Source: Mangrovimicrobium sediminis
GTDB lineage: Bacteria; Pseudomonadota; Gammaproteobacteria; Pseudomonadales; Halieaceae
Direction of reading: 5' to 3'
NCBI RefSeq assembly: GCF_004745945.1
Contig: NZ_SRLE01000011.1
Coordinates: 1-64,000 of the forward strand
DNA length: 64,000 nt
The notes beneath the pieces are model-generated. The model was given only the letters and a program-made list of their open reading frames with translations, ran no database searches and was not told the DNA's origin. A program made the position numbers and the translations under genes. Position 1 is the stretch's first letter. Each line of letters opens with the position of its first letter. Of this stretch, positions 18,301 through 26,554 are shown one piece after another.

Positions 18301-18886
18301 CCAGGGTTTCGACCTCGATGATTTCCATCTGCGGGAACTGCTCGCGGACGAAGCCGATATTGGCGTAGCCGTGGGGGATCGCGACGCGCTTGTCGGCGAT
18401 ATCCATCATGCTGGTCGCTTCCACGTCGTCGCGCACGAAGAAGTAATCCAGGGTGCGGAAGTACGCCGGGGAGAACTGCATGTAGGCGTCGCGCTCATCG
18501 GTCTGGTACACCGCCGGGAGCAGGTCGATCTCACCGCGCCGGAATCCCGCCAGGATCTCGCGCCAGGGCATCTCCTGCGGCGTCTGCTCGAACTGCAGGC
18601 CGGTCTTTTCACTGATCAGGCGCAGGTAGTCCCAGGAGATGCCCTGGGGGCGTCCGCTCTCGTCGAGGAAATCGAAGGGCGCCCAGTCGGGTTCGGCGGC
18701 GACCCGCACGCTGCCGTGTTCGGCGATCCAGGCTTTCTCCGCGTCGGTCAGGCTGGCCGCGATGCGCGCTTCGAATACGCCGGTGTCCGCGGCGGCGGGA
18801 GGGGTCCCGGCAACAAGGAGGCAGCAGCCGAGCAGTAGCGCGAAGAGGCCGGGCAGCAGCCGCTCAGGAGAGCTCGAGAATGGCAA
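15353..18886 (-). CDS. BvgS-like hybrid sensor histidine kinase with two periplasmic binding domains
   Basis: A 1177-residue hybrid kinase. After a signal/anchor segment come two SBP_bac_3 (Venus flytrap) domains (about residues 45-280 and 295-525), a transmembrane helix (about 533-548), a PAS region (about 580-690), a HisKA domain with NMSHEIRTPMNAILGF (about 705), a HATPase domain (about 800-925; GIGIADTD, GGTGLGLSIS) and a receiver domain with LMDLRMPGMDGYE (acceptor Asp near 1000). The final 100 residues sit where an HPt domain would be but lack an HxxKG phosphoacceptor motif. The start is a TTG overlapping the upstream response-regulator gene by 23 bases, without a clear ribosome site. 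It probably senses small molecules and signals with that regulator. Confidence 0.9.
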   Translation of the reverse strand: MPFSSSPERLLPGLFALLLGCCLLVAGTPPAAADTGVFEARIAASLTDAEKAWIAEHGSVRVAAEPDWAPFDFLDESGRPQGISWDYLRLISEKTGLQFEQTPQEMPWREILAGFRRGEIDLLPAVYQTDERDAYMQFSPAYFRTLDYFFVRDDVEATSMMDIADKRVAIPHGYANIGFVREQFPQMEIIEVETLGDAIDAVVEGRAEVLYDTFAAIDYWLTRDGIQSIRPFHSSRRADTKTLHFATPRDKPLLGAIVQKGLEAITIDERQAIYRRWLTGKASQDSHETMTLTAREKAWLEEHPYIRFTGDPNWLPYEAFDENGGYVGIVAEYLKLIERKLGVRFERIQTDTWSESVDLVRRGEIDVLSETSDSTLRSQLLFTQTYLTSPIVMVMRDGENYVENLAAISDRRIAMIAEYGYVDTIQRAYPDIPFLEVPSIQAGLTAVSTGEIDALVATLAQASYHISNLGIQNIRIAGRTEFDTQLAFGIRQEFRPLVSMFNRAIADISATEKQRILDDWGHYKFTPKLDYRPVAWAAAVFLVLAGLILYWNRTLAREVALRKEAEAQSRALIDNIPLQVLVVNQRGDVLVANPQVLSDYGIAEEDIPNYNMRDFFVEERDRQDVLQEIAEKGAVKQRITRFQRLDGGIRSMMISIMPVRFNKRPALLCIAVDMTDRLAMEEELKEARDRAEVANRSKSQFLANMSHEIRTPMNAILGFTELLEEQVTDRKQKSWLKTIQSASQDLLLLINDILDLSKIEAGAMQLNTSATNPHVLFEELRQIFALSASNKGLELLLEIDPAIPESLLLDVTRLRQVLVNLLGNAIKFTDSGHVRLRALSENCDAIGSKLDLCIEVEDSGIGIADTDQAVIFESFQQAAGQELTHHGGTGLGLSISSKLVSMMGGTLDVHSEPGKGATFSVRLQGVDVATLAQGAERADGPGEPDIRFEPAVVLVVDDISNNRLLVREIFADTGISILEAGDGRAAVTLCANEHIDLVLMDLRMPGMDGYEAAAAIKQLSDVPIIALTASVMKEELERIRARNFDDYVRKPVRRRELLRALAAYLPHSEIVDASEDAPIALSDRELEHLPAIVEELENLQPAWQQAMASNNLRKIEAFTDRLHALAQRHEDFAPVRDYARELHELVEVFDIAGLDNTLPRFAALCEQLRDLQQSTVT

Positions 18887-19916
18887 GGAACTGGCCCAGG
18901 TTATCGAACAGCAGGTCCACCAGTTCCGGATCGAACTGGCGGCCGCGCTGCCCCCGGATGTAGTCCAGGGCCTCGTCGACTTCCCAGGCGTCCTTGTAAC
19001 AGCGGCGGTGGGTCAGGGCGTCGAAGACGTCGGCGAGGGCGACGATCCTGCCGTAGATATGGATCTGGCTGGCCTTGAGGCCGCGCGGGTAGCCGCTGCC
19101 ATCCCACTTTTCGTGGTGCTCGTGGGCGATGATCGCCGCCGCCTTGAACAGCTTGCGCTTGGAACTGGACAGCAGCGTGTAGGCGTTGCTGGTGTGCCGC
19201 TTCATGATCTCGAATTCGTCCGCGGTGAGGCGCCCGGGCTTGTGCAGGATATCGTGGGGGATAGTCATCTTGCCGATATCGTGCATGGGCGAGGCGTGCA
19301 TCAGTGCGTTGGCGTCACTCTCGTCCAGGGTGGGGTGCAAGTGGGCGAACAGGGCGGAAATCTCCGAGACGCGGCGGATGTGCTTGCCGGTTTCGTCGGA
19401 GGTGGCCTCCATCAGTTCCGTGAGGACCCAGATCAGTTCCTTCTGCGTGTCTTCCAGTTCCGACAACAACCGGTTTTGCGAGAACACCAGTTTGTTCTCG
19501 AGCAGAATCTGTTTCTGCTGCAGGATCTTGCGCGCGTTGTACAACTGCACATGGGTGCGCACCCGGGCGAGCAGTTCAGCACCGTGGAACGGCTTGGTGA
19601 CATAGTCGACGCCGCCGAGGTCGAAGCCGCGGGTGATTGCCTCGACTTCCGCACGCGCGGTGAGAAAGATGATGGGCACCTCGTGCCAGGGCGTCTTGTT
19701 CTTGATCTGCCGGCAGACTTCGAAGCCGTCCATGCCCGGCATCATCACATCGAGCAGGATCAGGTCGAACTCGTCGCCACTCTCTTCGAGCATGGCCAGC
19801 GCCCGCGGACCGTCGTTGGCGTAGGAGAACTGGTAGCCGTCCTCGCGCAACAGGTTCATGGCGATCTGGATGTTGTCGGCGACGTCGTCGACGATGAGAA
19901 TGTGCGAATTTGACAT
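18864..19916 (-). CDS. Response regulator with HD-GYP cyclic-di-GMP phosphodiesterase domain
   Basis: A 350-residue protein with an N-terminal receiver domain (LIVDDVADN near residue 7; acceptor Asp in LILLDVMMPGMDGFE near 53; KPFHGAELLARV near 105), a coiled linker (about 120-160) and an HD-GYP domain. The HD motif is MHDIGKMTIP near 213 and the GYP motif is DGSGYPRGL near 274; HEHHEKW and LADVFDALT carry further metal-ligand positions. Such proteins hydrolyse cyclic-di-GMP when phosphorylated. The ATG at 19916 directly follows a GTG that could also serve. Its 3' end overlaps the BvgS-like kinase gene by 23 bases, so the pair is a likely two-component system. Confidence 0.92.
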   Translation of the reverse strand: MSNSHILIVDDVADNIQIAMNLLREDGYQFSYANDGPRALAMLEESGDEFDLILLDVMMPGMDGFEVCRQIKNKTPWHEVPIIFLTARAEVEAITRGFDLGGVDYVTKPFHGAELLARVRTHVQLYNARKILQQKQILLENKLVFSQNRLLSELEDTQKELIWVLTELMEATSDETGKHIRRVSEISALFAHLHPTLDESDANALMHASPMHDIGKMTIPHDILHKPGRLTADEFEIMKRHTSNAYTLLSSSKRKLFKAAAIIAHEHHEKWDGSGYPRGLKASQIHIYGRIVALADVFDALTHRRCYKDAWEVDEALDYIRGQRGRQFDPELVDLLFDNLGQFLAILELS

Positions 19917-20223
19917 CACTGCGGTGTTTCCTTGTCCCCGGGGCAGCGCTGCGCGCGATCACCTGTCCGGTACTACTGGCACTCGCCGAAACCCTGTCGG
20001 GGTATCAGGTATTTATACAGGTGAGTATATACGATATGCCTCGAGCAACGGTTTTTACCCATCGCGCTGTTCGACCCCGGTGCACGTGTAGCGCGTCCTG
20101 TTTGTTGTTGGCTTTATCTGCTTACAGTAGATCCTGCGCCGGACGGGATCAAGCGCTGGCAGGCGCCTTGCACTTGCCCGCGCCGCGCGCAACAATGCCA
20201 GCCTCTTAGGTTTCGGGGGGCCC
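19917..20223. other. 307-bp divergent intergenic region
   Basis: This stretch separates the HD-GYP regulator (reverse) from the pterin-synthase-like gene (forward). It contains an AT-richer patch around 20010-20045 with TATTTATACAG and GTATATACGATATG that could hold promoter elements, and a G-rich ribosome site just before 20224. I could not place a convincing -35/-10 pair, operator or RNA structure. The TATACAG-like string does not complete a LexA box. Confidence 0.4.
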
Positions 20224-20703
20224 ATGACCGAGTTAACCAGCCTGCACATCGACAAGCAGAGCCACAAGTTCTCTGCGGCGCACTACACGATTTTTTCCGC
20301 CACCGAGCGGGAGCGGCTGCACGGTCACAACTATGCCGTGTCCGCGCGCTTCGTCGCGCCCATGGGCGACAACGGCTTCGCCGCGGACTACAACGTGTAC
20401 AAGCGGCGCATCGCGCAGTTGTGCGACGAACTCGACGAGTACACCCTGCTGGCCGGCGAGTCACCCTTCCAGCATATCGAGGAGGACGGCGTCTACTACC
20501 GCGTTCATTTCGACCGCGACCAGATGCTGTTCCTGCGCAGTGATACCCGTGTCCTGCCGATCCGCAACGCCACCGTGGAGGAGTTCTCGCGCTACCTGCT
20601 CGCGCGCCTGCTGGAACTCTCCGCTGCCGACGGGTTGCGCGAGGTGGAAGTCTCCGTGGCCTCCGGCCCCAGCCAGCGGGCCAGCGCAATCTGGCGCAGT
20701 TGA
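20224..20703 (+). CDS. 6-pyruvoyl-tetrahydropterin synthase/QueD-superfamily protein lacking the usual cysteine
   Basis: A 159-residue T-fold protein of the PTPS/QueD superfamily. Three zinc-ligand histidines are present: H20 in HKFSAAH and H33 and H35 in RLHGHNY. In QueD the HGH motif is preceded by a catalytic cysteine four residues upstream; here that position is R29, with E28 and E30 beside it. The family assignment is therefore firm but 6-carboxytetrahydropterin synthase activity is doubtful; a PTPS-like subtype with another role is possible. The ATG is preceded by a G-rich ribosome site. It is divergent from the HD-GYP regulator and followed by an aquaporin about 100 bases downstream. 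Confidence 0.78.
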   Translation: MTELTSLHIDKQSHKFSAAHYTIFSATERERLHGHNYAVSARFVAPMGDNGFAADYNVYKRRIAQLCDELDEYTLLAGESPFQHIEEDGVYYRVHFDRDQMLFLRSDTRVLPIRNATVEEFSRYLLARLLELSAADGLREVEVSVASGPSQRASAIWRS

Positions 20704-20805
20704 CACCGCTGTTCCGCGCGCCGTATGGCGCGCCCGCGTATCCCCGACTATCCTGATTAACGCCCGGAATGCCGGCGCTTCCCAGGGACTACAGGGTATG
20801 CAGCG

Positions 20806-21501
20806 ATGAGCATGAGCAGGAAACTCGGTGCCGAGTTTATCGGCACGTTCTGGTTGGTTTTGGGCGGTTGCGGCAGTGCGGTACTCGCGGCGGCTTTTCC
20901 CGAGGTCGGTATCGGCCTGCTGGGGGTGGCACTGGCCTTCGGCCTCACTGTCCTCACCATGGCGTTTGCCATCGGCCACATCTCCGGCTGCCACCTCAAT
21001 CCGGCGGTCTCCGTGGGCCTGCTGGTCGGCGGGCGCTTCCCGGCGGCGGAGCTGGCTCCCTACGTTGTAGCCCAGGTGCTGGGGGGGATTGCCGGCGCCG
21101 CGGTACTTTACGTCATCGCCAGCGGCCAGCCCGGCTTCGAGACCGCGGGTTTTGCCTCCAACGGTTTTGGCGCGCACTCGCCGGGGGGCTACAGCCTGCT
21201 CGCGGCGCTGGTCTGCGAAGTGGTGATGACCTTCATGTTCCTGTTGATCATCCTCGGCGCCACCGACCAGCGCGCTCCCGCGGCGCTGGCGCCGGTGGCA
21301 ATCGGCCTGGGCCTCACCCTGGTGCACCTGATCAGCATTCCGGTGACCAACACCTCGGTCAACCCGGCGCGCAGCACCGGGGTGGCGCTGTTCGAGGGCG
21401 GCTGGGCGATCTCCCAGCTGTGGCTGTTCTGGGTGGCGCCGATCGTCGGCGCCGCGCTCGCTGGGGTGTGCTATCGCTGGCTTGGCGCCAGCGACGACTA
21501 G
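20806..21501 (+). CDS. aqpZ: Aquaporin Z
   Basis: A 231-residue major intrinsic protein with six predicted membrane helices and both NPA boxes: [11 protein letters not shown] near residue 65 and [11 protein letters not shown] near 185. [10 protein letters not shown] and the NPARS context fit AqpZ-type water channels rather than glycerol facilitators. Length matches the family. The start is ATG 20806; ATG 20812 is an alternative. It is convergent with prlC, which ends one base after the aquaporin stop. Confidence 0.93.
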   Translation: MSMSRKLGAEFIGTFWLVLGGCGSAVLAAAFPEVGIGLLGVALAFGLTVLTMAFAIGHISGCHLNPAVSVGLLVGGRFPAAELAPYVVAQVLGGIAGAAVLYVIASGQPGFETAGFASNGFGAHSPGGYSLLAALVCEVVMTFMFLLIILGATDQRAPAALAPVAIGLGLTLVHLISIPVTNTSVNPARSTGVALFEGGWAISQLWLFWVAPIVGAALAGVCYRWLGASDD

Positions 21502-21502
21502 T

Positions 21503-23533
21503 TCAGGCGGCGATACCCGAGTGCCGTAACAGGGGCTCGATCTTGGGTTCGCGGCCGCGGAAGGCGACGAAGGTCTCCATCGGCTCGCGCGAGCCGCCCA
21601 CCGCCAGCACCTCGCGATGGAAGTCCGCGCCGGTCTGCGGGTTGAAAATTCCCTCTTCCTCGAAGCGCGCGAAGGCGTCCGCGGAGAGCACCTCGGCCCA
21701 CTTGTAGCTGTAGTAGCCCGCCGCGTAGCCGCCGGCGAAGATGTGCGAGAAGCTGTGCTGGAAGCGGTTGAAGGGCGGAACCGGCACCACCGACACATTG
21801 CTGCGCACCTCGTCGAGCAGCGCCTGTACCGCATCAATCTCCCCACCGGACCAGCGCATGTGCAACAGCATGTCGAACAATGCGAATTCCAGCTGGCGCG
21901 CCATCTGCATGGCGGACTGGAAATTGCGCGCCGCCAGCATGCGCTGCAGCAGGTCCTCGGGCAGGGGTTCGCCGGTTTCGTGGTGACCGGAGAGAAAGGC
22001 CAGCGCCTCGCCCTCCCAGCACCAGTTCTCGAGGAACTGGCTGGGCAGTTCCACCGCGTCCCAGGCCACGCCGTTGATGCCGGAGACCGCGGCGACGGTC
22101 TGCTCGGTGAGCATGTGGTGCAGGCCGTGGCCGAACTCGTGGAACAGGGTGGTGAGTTCGTTGTGGGTGAGCAGGGCGGGCTGTTCGCCCACCGGCGGGG
22201 TGAAGTTGCACACCATGTAGGCGACCGGCAGTTGCACCCCGCTGGCGGCGACGCGCCGCACCCGGCAGTCGTCCATCCAGGCCCCGCCACGCTTGTGGGC
22301 GCGGGCGTAGAGGTCCAGGTAAAAGCGCGCGATCACCTGGCCGTCGCGCAGCACGTTGTAGAGTTTCGCATCCTCGTGGTAGGTGTCGAAGTCGGTCACT
22401 TCCTCGACCTCGACGCCGTACAGGCGATGCACTACCTCGAACAGGCCGGGCAGCACGCGGTTCACCGGCAGGTAGGGGCGCACGTCCTCCTGCGACACGC
22501 TGTAGCGCTGCTGGCGCAGTTTCTCGCTGTAGTAGGCGATGTCGCAGGCCTGCAGTTCCTCCACGCCGTATTCGCTGCGGGCGAAGTCCGCCAGTTCGGC
22601 GAACTCCGTGCGCGCCTGGGCGCGTGATTTTTCCGCCAGTTCCTCGAGGAAGCCCACCACGTGCTCCGGGCTGTCAGCCATCTTGGTCGCCAGCGAGAGC
22701 TGCGCGTAATTGTCGAAGCCGAGTAGTTGTGCCAGCTCGCGGCGCAGGTCCAGGGTCTCGACGATAGTGGCGGAGTTATCCCACTGCCCGGCGTGGGGGC
22801 CGAGCTCCGAGGCGCGCGTGCAGTTGGCCTCGTAGACCTCGCGGCGCAGCTCCGCGTTGTCGGCGTAGGTCAGCACCGGGTAGTAGGATGGGAACTCCAG
22901 GTTGATCAGGTAGCCCTCGACGCCGGCCTGTTGCGCCGCCTGTTGTGCCACCGCCAGGGCGCTGGCGGGCAGGCCGGCGAGTTCTTCCGCGCTGGCCTGC
23001 CGCGACCAGGCGTTGGTGGCGTCGAGCACGTTCTCGCCGAATTTGCTGCCCAGCTCCGACAGGCGTTTGCGCAGCGCGCCGTAGCGCGCCTTCTGTGCCG
23101 GGGGCAGGGCCACGCCGGCCAGGCGGAAATCGCGCAGGGCGTGATCCAGCGCCTTGAGTTGCGCGGCGTCGAGGGTGTCGGCCTCGTTCTCGCGAATGTA
23201 GGTGTAGGCGCGAAACAGGCCCTCGTGCTGGCCCATCCAGGTGCCGTACTCCGAGAGCAGTGGCAGGCAGGCATTGTAGGCCGAGCGCAATTCGTCGGCG
23301 TTGCGCACGCTGTTCATGTGCGAGACCGGCGAGAACGCCTTGGACAGTTCGTCGTCGAGCTGCTCCAGAGGCGCGACCAGCGCGGCCCAGGTGTGATTGG
23401 CCGGGTCGCCCAGCAGTTCCTCGATCTGCGCTTTATTGCGTTCGATAAGCGAGCGGATCGCCGGTTCGATGTGGTCCACCTCGATGGCGGAAAAGGGGGG
23501 CAGTTCGTGTTGCTCGAGCAGGGGGTTGGTCAT
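21503..23533 (-). CDS. prlC: Oligopeptidase A (M3 metallopeptidase)
   Basis: A 676-residue zinc metallopeptidase of family M3. The HEXXH motif is HEFGH near residue 464 (LTTLFHEFGHGLHHML), and the third-ligand region follows with ELPSQFLENWCWE. The length agrees with oligopeptidase A, a cytoplasmic enzyme that degrades small peptides and cleaved signal peptides. The start is ATG 23533 with a GAGG ribosome site; a much longer open frame to 24055 only shadows the thpR gene. It is the last gene of a reverse-strand run beginning with cysK. Confidence 0.93.
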   Translation of the reverse strand: MTNPLLEQHELPPFSAIEVDHIEPAIRSLIERNKAQIEELLGDPANHTWAALVAPLEQLDDELSKAFSPVSHMNSVRNADELRSAYNACLPLLSEYGTWMGQHEGLFRAYTYIRENEADTLDAAQLKALDHALRDFRLAGVALPPAQKARYGALRKRLSELGSKFGENVLDATNAWSRQASAEELAGLPASALAVAQQAAQQAGVEGYLINLEFPSYYPVLTYADNAELRREVYEANCTRASELGPHAGQWDNSATIVETLDLRRELAQLLGFDNYAQLSLATKMADSPEHVVGFLEELAEKSRAQARTEFAELADFARSEYGVEELQACDIAYYSEKLRQQRYSVSQEDVRPYLPVNRVLPGLFEVVHRLYGVEVEEVTDFDTYHEDAKLYNVLRDGQVIARFYLDLYARAHKRGGAWMDDCRVRRVAASGVQLPVAYMVCNFTPPVGEQPALLTHNELTTLFHEFGHGLHHMLTEQTVAAVSGINGVAWDAVELPSQFLENWCWEGEALAFLSGHHETGEPLPEDLLQRMLAARNFQSAMQMARQLEFALFDMLLHMRWSGGEIDAVQALLDEVRSNVSVVPVPPFNRFQHSFSHIFAGGYAAGYYSYKWAEVLSADAFARFEEEGIFNPQTGADFHREVLAVGGSREPMETFVAFRGREPKIEPLLRHSGIAA

Positions 23534-23582
23534 CGCGCGTACCTCGGGGTCAGCTGAAGATTTTAACCCAGTCGCGCGCAAT

Positions 23583-24116
23583 TCACAGCGGGTCGCCAAG
23601 GCTCCAGCCGGCGACCGGCGCATAGCGCACACCGTGGCGCCCCTGGCGTGACTCCATGAGCAGGAACTCGCGGTAGGGCAGCGCGAACTGTGGCAATTCG
23701 GTGGGGGCAGGGGGTGGCGTGGTGCAGTGCCGGAACAGGGTGACGTGGGGCTGGAAGCGGTCGCGACGGCGCTCGCTGCCGTGCCGGGCGCCGAGGCCGC
23801 CCAGCTTGTGGGCGAGGCCGCCAAGGGTATCCGGCCAGGTCTGCGGCCCCAGCCAGAAAATGCCCGGGCGCGGCCAGTAACCGACCTGGTCGAGCTGCAG
23901 CTGGCCGGCGGCAGCGGGGCGTGCGGCGATCTGCGCATCGACCTCGCGGCACAGTGTGTCCAGCGCCGCCTCGGCCAGCTCGCCGATAAAGGCGAGGGTG
24001 ATATGGAAATTCGCGGCGGGAACCTCGCGGCCCGCAAGGGGGAGGGCGCGGGCACGCCAGTCGGCGATGCCCAGGGCGAGGTCCGCGGGGACCTCCAGGG
24101 CGAAGAACAGGCGCAA
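23583..24116 (-). CDS. thpR: RNA 2',3'-cyclic phosphodiesterase (2H family)
   Basis: A 177-residue 2H phosphoesterase with the two HxTx motifs: NFHITLAFIG near residue 37 and PHVTLFRH near 124. Size and RLFFALEVP at the N-terminus match ThpR (formerly LigT), which hydrolyses 2',3'-cyclic phosphate ends of RNA. The start appears to be TTG at 24116, since no ATG gives the conserved N-terminus and no strong ribosome site is visible. It sits 17 bases after the DEAD-box helicase gene, so an RNA-metabolism pairing is plausible. Confidence 0.87.
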   Translation of the reverse strand: MRLFFALEVPADLALGIADWRARALPLAGREVPAANFHITLAFIGELAEAALDTLCREVDAQIAARPAAAGQLQLDQVGYWPRPGIFWLGPQTWPDTLGGLAHKLGGLGARHGSERRRDRFQPHVTLFRHCTTPPPAPTELPQFALPYREFLLMESRQGRHGVRYAPVAGWSLGDPL

Positions 24117-24133
24117 GTGTCAGTTGCCGCGCG

Positions 24134-25456
24134 CTATTTGTCGCGCGGCGGGCGGGTCAGCGGGGCGAAGCCGTCGCTGGAAACGCCGGTGGGTGTGCGC
24201 CGCTTGCCCTTGTTCTTGCGCTCGCGCGCGCGCAGCTTGGCCTTGGTGGCAGCCTTGGTGGTTTTTTTCTTTTTACTGCCGGCGGCCTTGCCGGAGGACT
24301 TGAGTCGTTTCGGACCCTGGTAGCGCGCCTTCAGGCCGTCGATGGCGACCGCCTCGAATTCCAGTCCGAGGTAGCGCTGGATACTGATCATCAGGTTCCA
24401 GTCGCGTGGGGCGACCAGCGAGACCGCCAGGCCCTCCGCGCCCGCGCGCCCGGTGCGCCCGACGCGGTGCAGGTAGTCATCGCCGCTGCGCGGCAGGTCG
24501 TAGTTCACCACCAGCTCGATGCCCGGTACGTCTAGGCCGCGGGCGGCCAGGTCGGAGGCGCATAGCACCTGGATCTGCCCGTTGTGGAAGCGATGCATCA
24601 CCGCCTTGCGCTCCTCGGTGCTCATCTCGCCGTGCAGGCAGTCGCTGCGCAGCCCGGCCTCTGCAAGGGTTGCGCCCAGGCGCTGGGCCGTGGTGCGCTG
24701 GTTGGCGAACACCAGTGCCCGCCCGGCGGTTTCGCGCTCGCACAGGGCCTTGAGCAGGGCGTCCTTGTGCTCCGGTGAGTCCGCCAGGATGCGCTGGTGG
24801 CGGATGCCGCTACCGGCGGTGCGCGGCGGGTCGATGGCCACGCTGACGGCGTCGTGCAACAGGGTGTCGGCGACGCTGCCCAGGCCGGCATGGTTCAAGG
24901 TGGCGGAGAGCAGGATGACCTGGCGCTGCGCCGGGCAGAACGCGGCGACCTTGAGCACCTCTTCGCGAAAGCCCATGTCGAGCATGCGGTCGGCCTCGTC
25001 CAGCACCAGGGTGCGCACCGCAGCGAGGTCGGCGCTACCCTTTTCGCAGTGCTCCAGCAGCCGCCCGGGGGTCGCGACGATGATCTCGGGGTTCTTGCGC
25101 AGCAGGGATTTCTGGTATTTGAAATCGGCGCCGCCGGTGATGCCCTGGGCACTCAGGCTGGTCTTGGCGATCAGTTCGCGGCAGCTGCGCAGCACCTGGC
25201 GCGCCAGTTCACGGGTGGGTACCAGCACCACCGCCGCGGCGCCGGCATCGCGCGCCGGCGGCGCGGCGAGTATCCGCTGCAGGGTCGGCAACAGGTAGGC
25301 CAGGGTCTTGCCGGAGCCGGTCTGGGCGCTGACTCGCAGGTCGGCGCCCGCCAGGGCGGCGGGTATAACCTGCGCCTGCACCGGGGTCGGCGCTTCCAGT
25401 TCCAGCGCATCCAGGCCCAGGCGCAGGCCGCGGTCGAGGTCCAGTTCGTCGAGCAC
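24134..25456 (-). CDS. DEAD-box ATP-dependent RNA helicase
   Basis: A 440-residue helicase with the full DEAD-box set: Q motif region PTPVQAQVIP, motif I AQTGSGKT near residues 44-51, PTRELA, TPGR, motif II LVLDEADRM near 152, SAT, and motif VI HRVGRTGRAG near 331. A basic C-terminal tail (about residues 385-440, very rich in Lys and Arg) is typical of proteins that bind ribosomal or structured RNA. It resembles SrmB/RhlE-type enzymes but I do not assign a subtype. The start is GTG 25456, six bases from the cysK stop, with no clear ribosome site, suggesting coupling to cysK translation. Confidence 0.92.
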   Translation of the reverse strand: MLDELDLDRGLRLGLDALELEAPTPVQAQVIPAALAGADLRVSAQTGSGKTLAYLLPTLQRILAAPPARDAGAAAVVLVPTRELARQVLRSCRELIAKTSLSAQGITGGADFKYQKSLLRKNPEIIVATPGRLLEHCEKGSADLAAVRTLVLDEADRMLDMGFREEVLKVAAFCPAQRQVILLSATLNHAGLGSVADTLLHDAVSVAIDPPRTAGSGIRHQRILADSPEHKDALLKALCERETAGRALVFANQRTTAQRLGATLAEAGLRSDCLHGEMSTEERKAVMHRFHNGQIQVLCASDLAARGLDVPGIELVVNYDLPRSGDDYLHRVGRTGRAGAEGLAVSLVAPRDWNLMISIQRYLGLEFEAVAIDGLKARYQGPKRLKSSGKAAGSKKKKTTKAATKAKLRARERKNKGKRRTPTGVSSDGFAPLTRPPRDK

Positions 25457-25462
25457 GGAGCG

Positions 25463-26443
25463 TCAGCTGACCGTGGTCTGGTCGGTCTCGTTCTCCGAGA
25501 AGAACCCGGCGAACAGCGGCGATGTGAGGTAGCGCTCACCGGAGTCGGGCAGGATGACCACGATCATCTTGTCCGCGTTTTCCGGGCGGGCGCCGATGCG
25601 GCAGGCCACAGTCATGGCGGCGCCGCAGGAGATCCCGGCGAGAATACCTTCCTCTTCCATCAGCTTGTGCGCCATCTCCATGGCCTCTTCGCTGGAGACC
25701 CGCTCCACCACGTCGACCATGTCCAGGTCGAGGTTCTTCGGCAGGATGCCGGCGCCGATCCCCTGGATTTTGTGCGGCCCGTGGGTGGGTTCCTCGCCGG
25801 CCTTGGCGGCGGTGATCACGGTGGTGCTGTCCGGCTCGACGGCCACCGTGGTGATGGCCTTGCCGCAGGTGTTCTTGATGTAGCGCGAGATGCCGGTCAG
25901 GGTGCCGCCGGTGCCCACGCCGCAGACCAGGATATCGACGCCGCCGTCGGTGTCGTCCCAGATTTCCGGGCCTGTGGTGGCCTCGTGCACCGCCGGGTTG
26001 GCGGGGTTCTCGAACTGCTGGGGGCCCCAGTATTTTTGCGGGTCGGAGGCGATGATTTCCTCGGCCCTGGCGATCGCTGCGGGAATGCCCTTGGCGCCGT
26101 CGGTCAGTACGACCTCGGCGCCCAGCGCCTTCATTAACATGCGCCGTTCCAGGCTCATGGTGTTGGGCATGGTGAGGATGCAGCCGTAGCCCTTGGCGGA
26201 GGCGACAAAGGCCAGGGCGATGCCGGTGTTGCCGCTGGTTGGTTCGACGATAGTCATGCCAGGCTTCAGGCTGCCGTCTTTCTCCGCCGCCTCGACCATG
26301 CTGGCACCGATGCGGCACTTGACCGAGAAGGCAGGATTGCGGCTTTCGAGCTTCGCATAGACGTTGCCGCCGGCCAGATGGTTGATCCTGACCAGGGGTG
26401 TGCCGCCGATGGTCAGTGCGTTGTTATCGTAGATTTTGCCCAT
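25463..26443 (-). CDS. cysK: Cysteine synthase A (O-acetylserine sulfhydrylase)
   Basis: A 326-residue PLP enzyme of the cysteine synthase family. The PLP lysine is K42 in [11 protein letters not shown], the substrate loop is [12 protein letters not shown] near residue 68, and the phosphate-binding glycine loop is [10 protein letters not shown] near 177. It makes cysteine from O-acetylserine and sulfide in the cytoplasm. ATG 26443 is preceded by AGGGAG. The gene leads a reverse-strand run (cysK, DEAD helicase, thpR, prlC). The upstream region also holds the candidate forward small RNA transcribed in the opposite direction. Confidence 0.93.
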   Translation of the reverse strand: MGKIYDNNALTIGGTPLVRINHLAGGNVYAKLESRNPAFSVKCRIGASMVEAAEKDGSLKPGMTIVEPTSGNTGIALAFVASAKGYGCILTMPNTMSLERRMLMKALGAEVVLTDGAKGIPAAIARAEEIIASDPQKYWGPQQFENPANPAVHEATTGPEIWDDTDGGVDILVCGVGTGGTLTGISRYIKNTCGKAITTVAVEPDSTTVITAAKAGEEPTHGPHKIQGIGAGILPKNLDLDMVDVVERVSSEEAMEMAHKLMEEEGILAGISCGAAMTVACRIGARPENADKMIVVILPDSGERYLTSPLFAGFFSENETDQTTVS

Positions 26444-26554
26444 GCGGAACTCCCTGTTTGCACCCGGTATTGGAAAGCTGACAAGCCTAGCCCCTGCCTC
26501 TGGCCATGTCCATGCGTGCGCGGGTTGAAAAAAATATCGTTTTTGCGGTTTACG

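Noticed and set aside
20005-20045. LexA/SOS-box-like TATACAG in the HD-GYP/PTPS gap
   Set aside because: The matching CTGT half-site at the required spacing is missing.
21503-24055. 850-codon frame suggesting a long PrlC fusion
   Set aside because: The extra N-terminal part is out of phase with thpR and shadows it; family start is at 23533.
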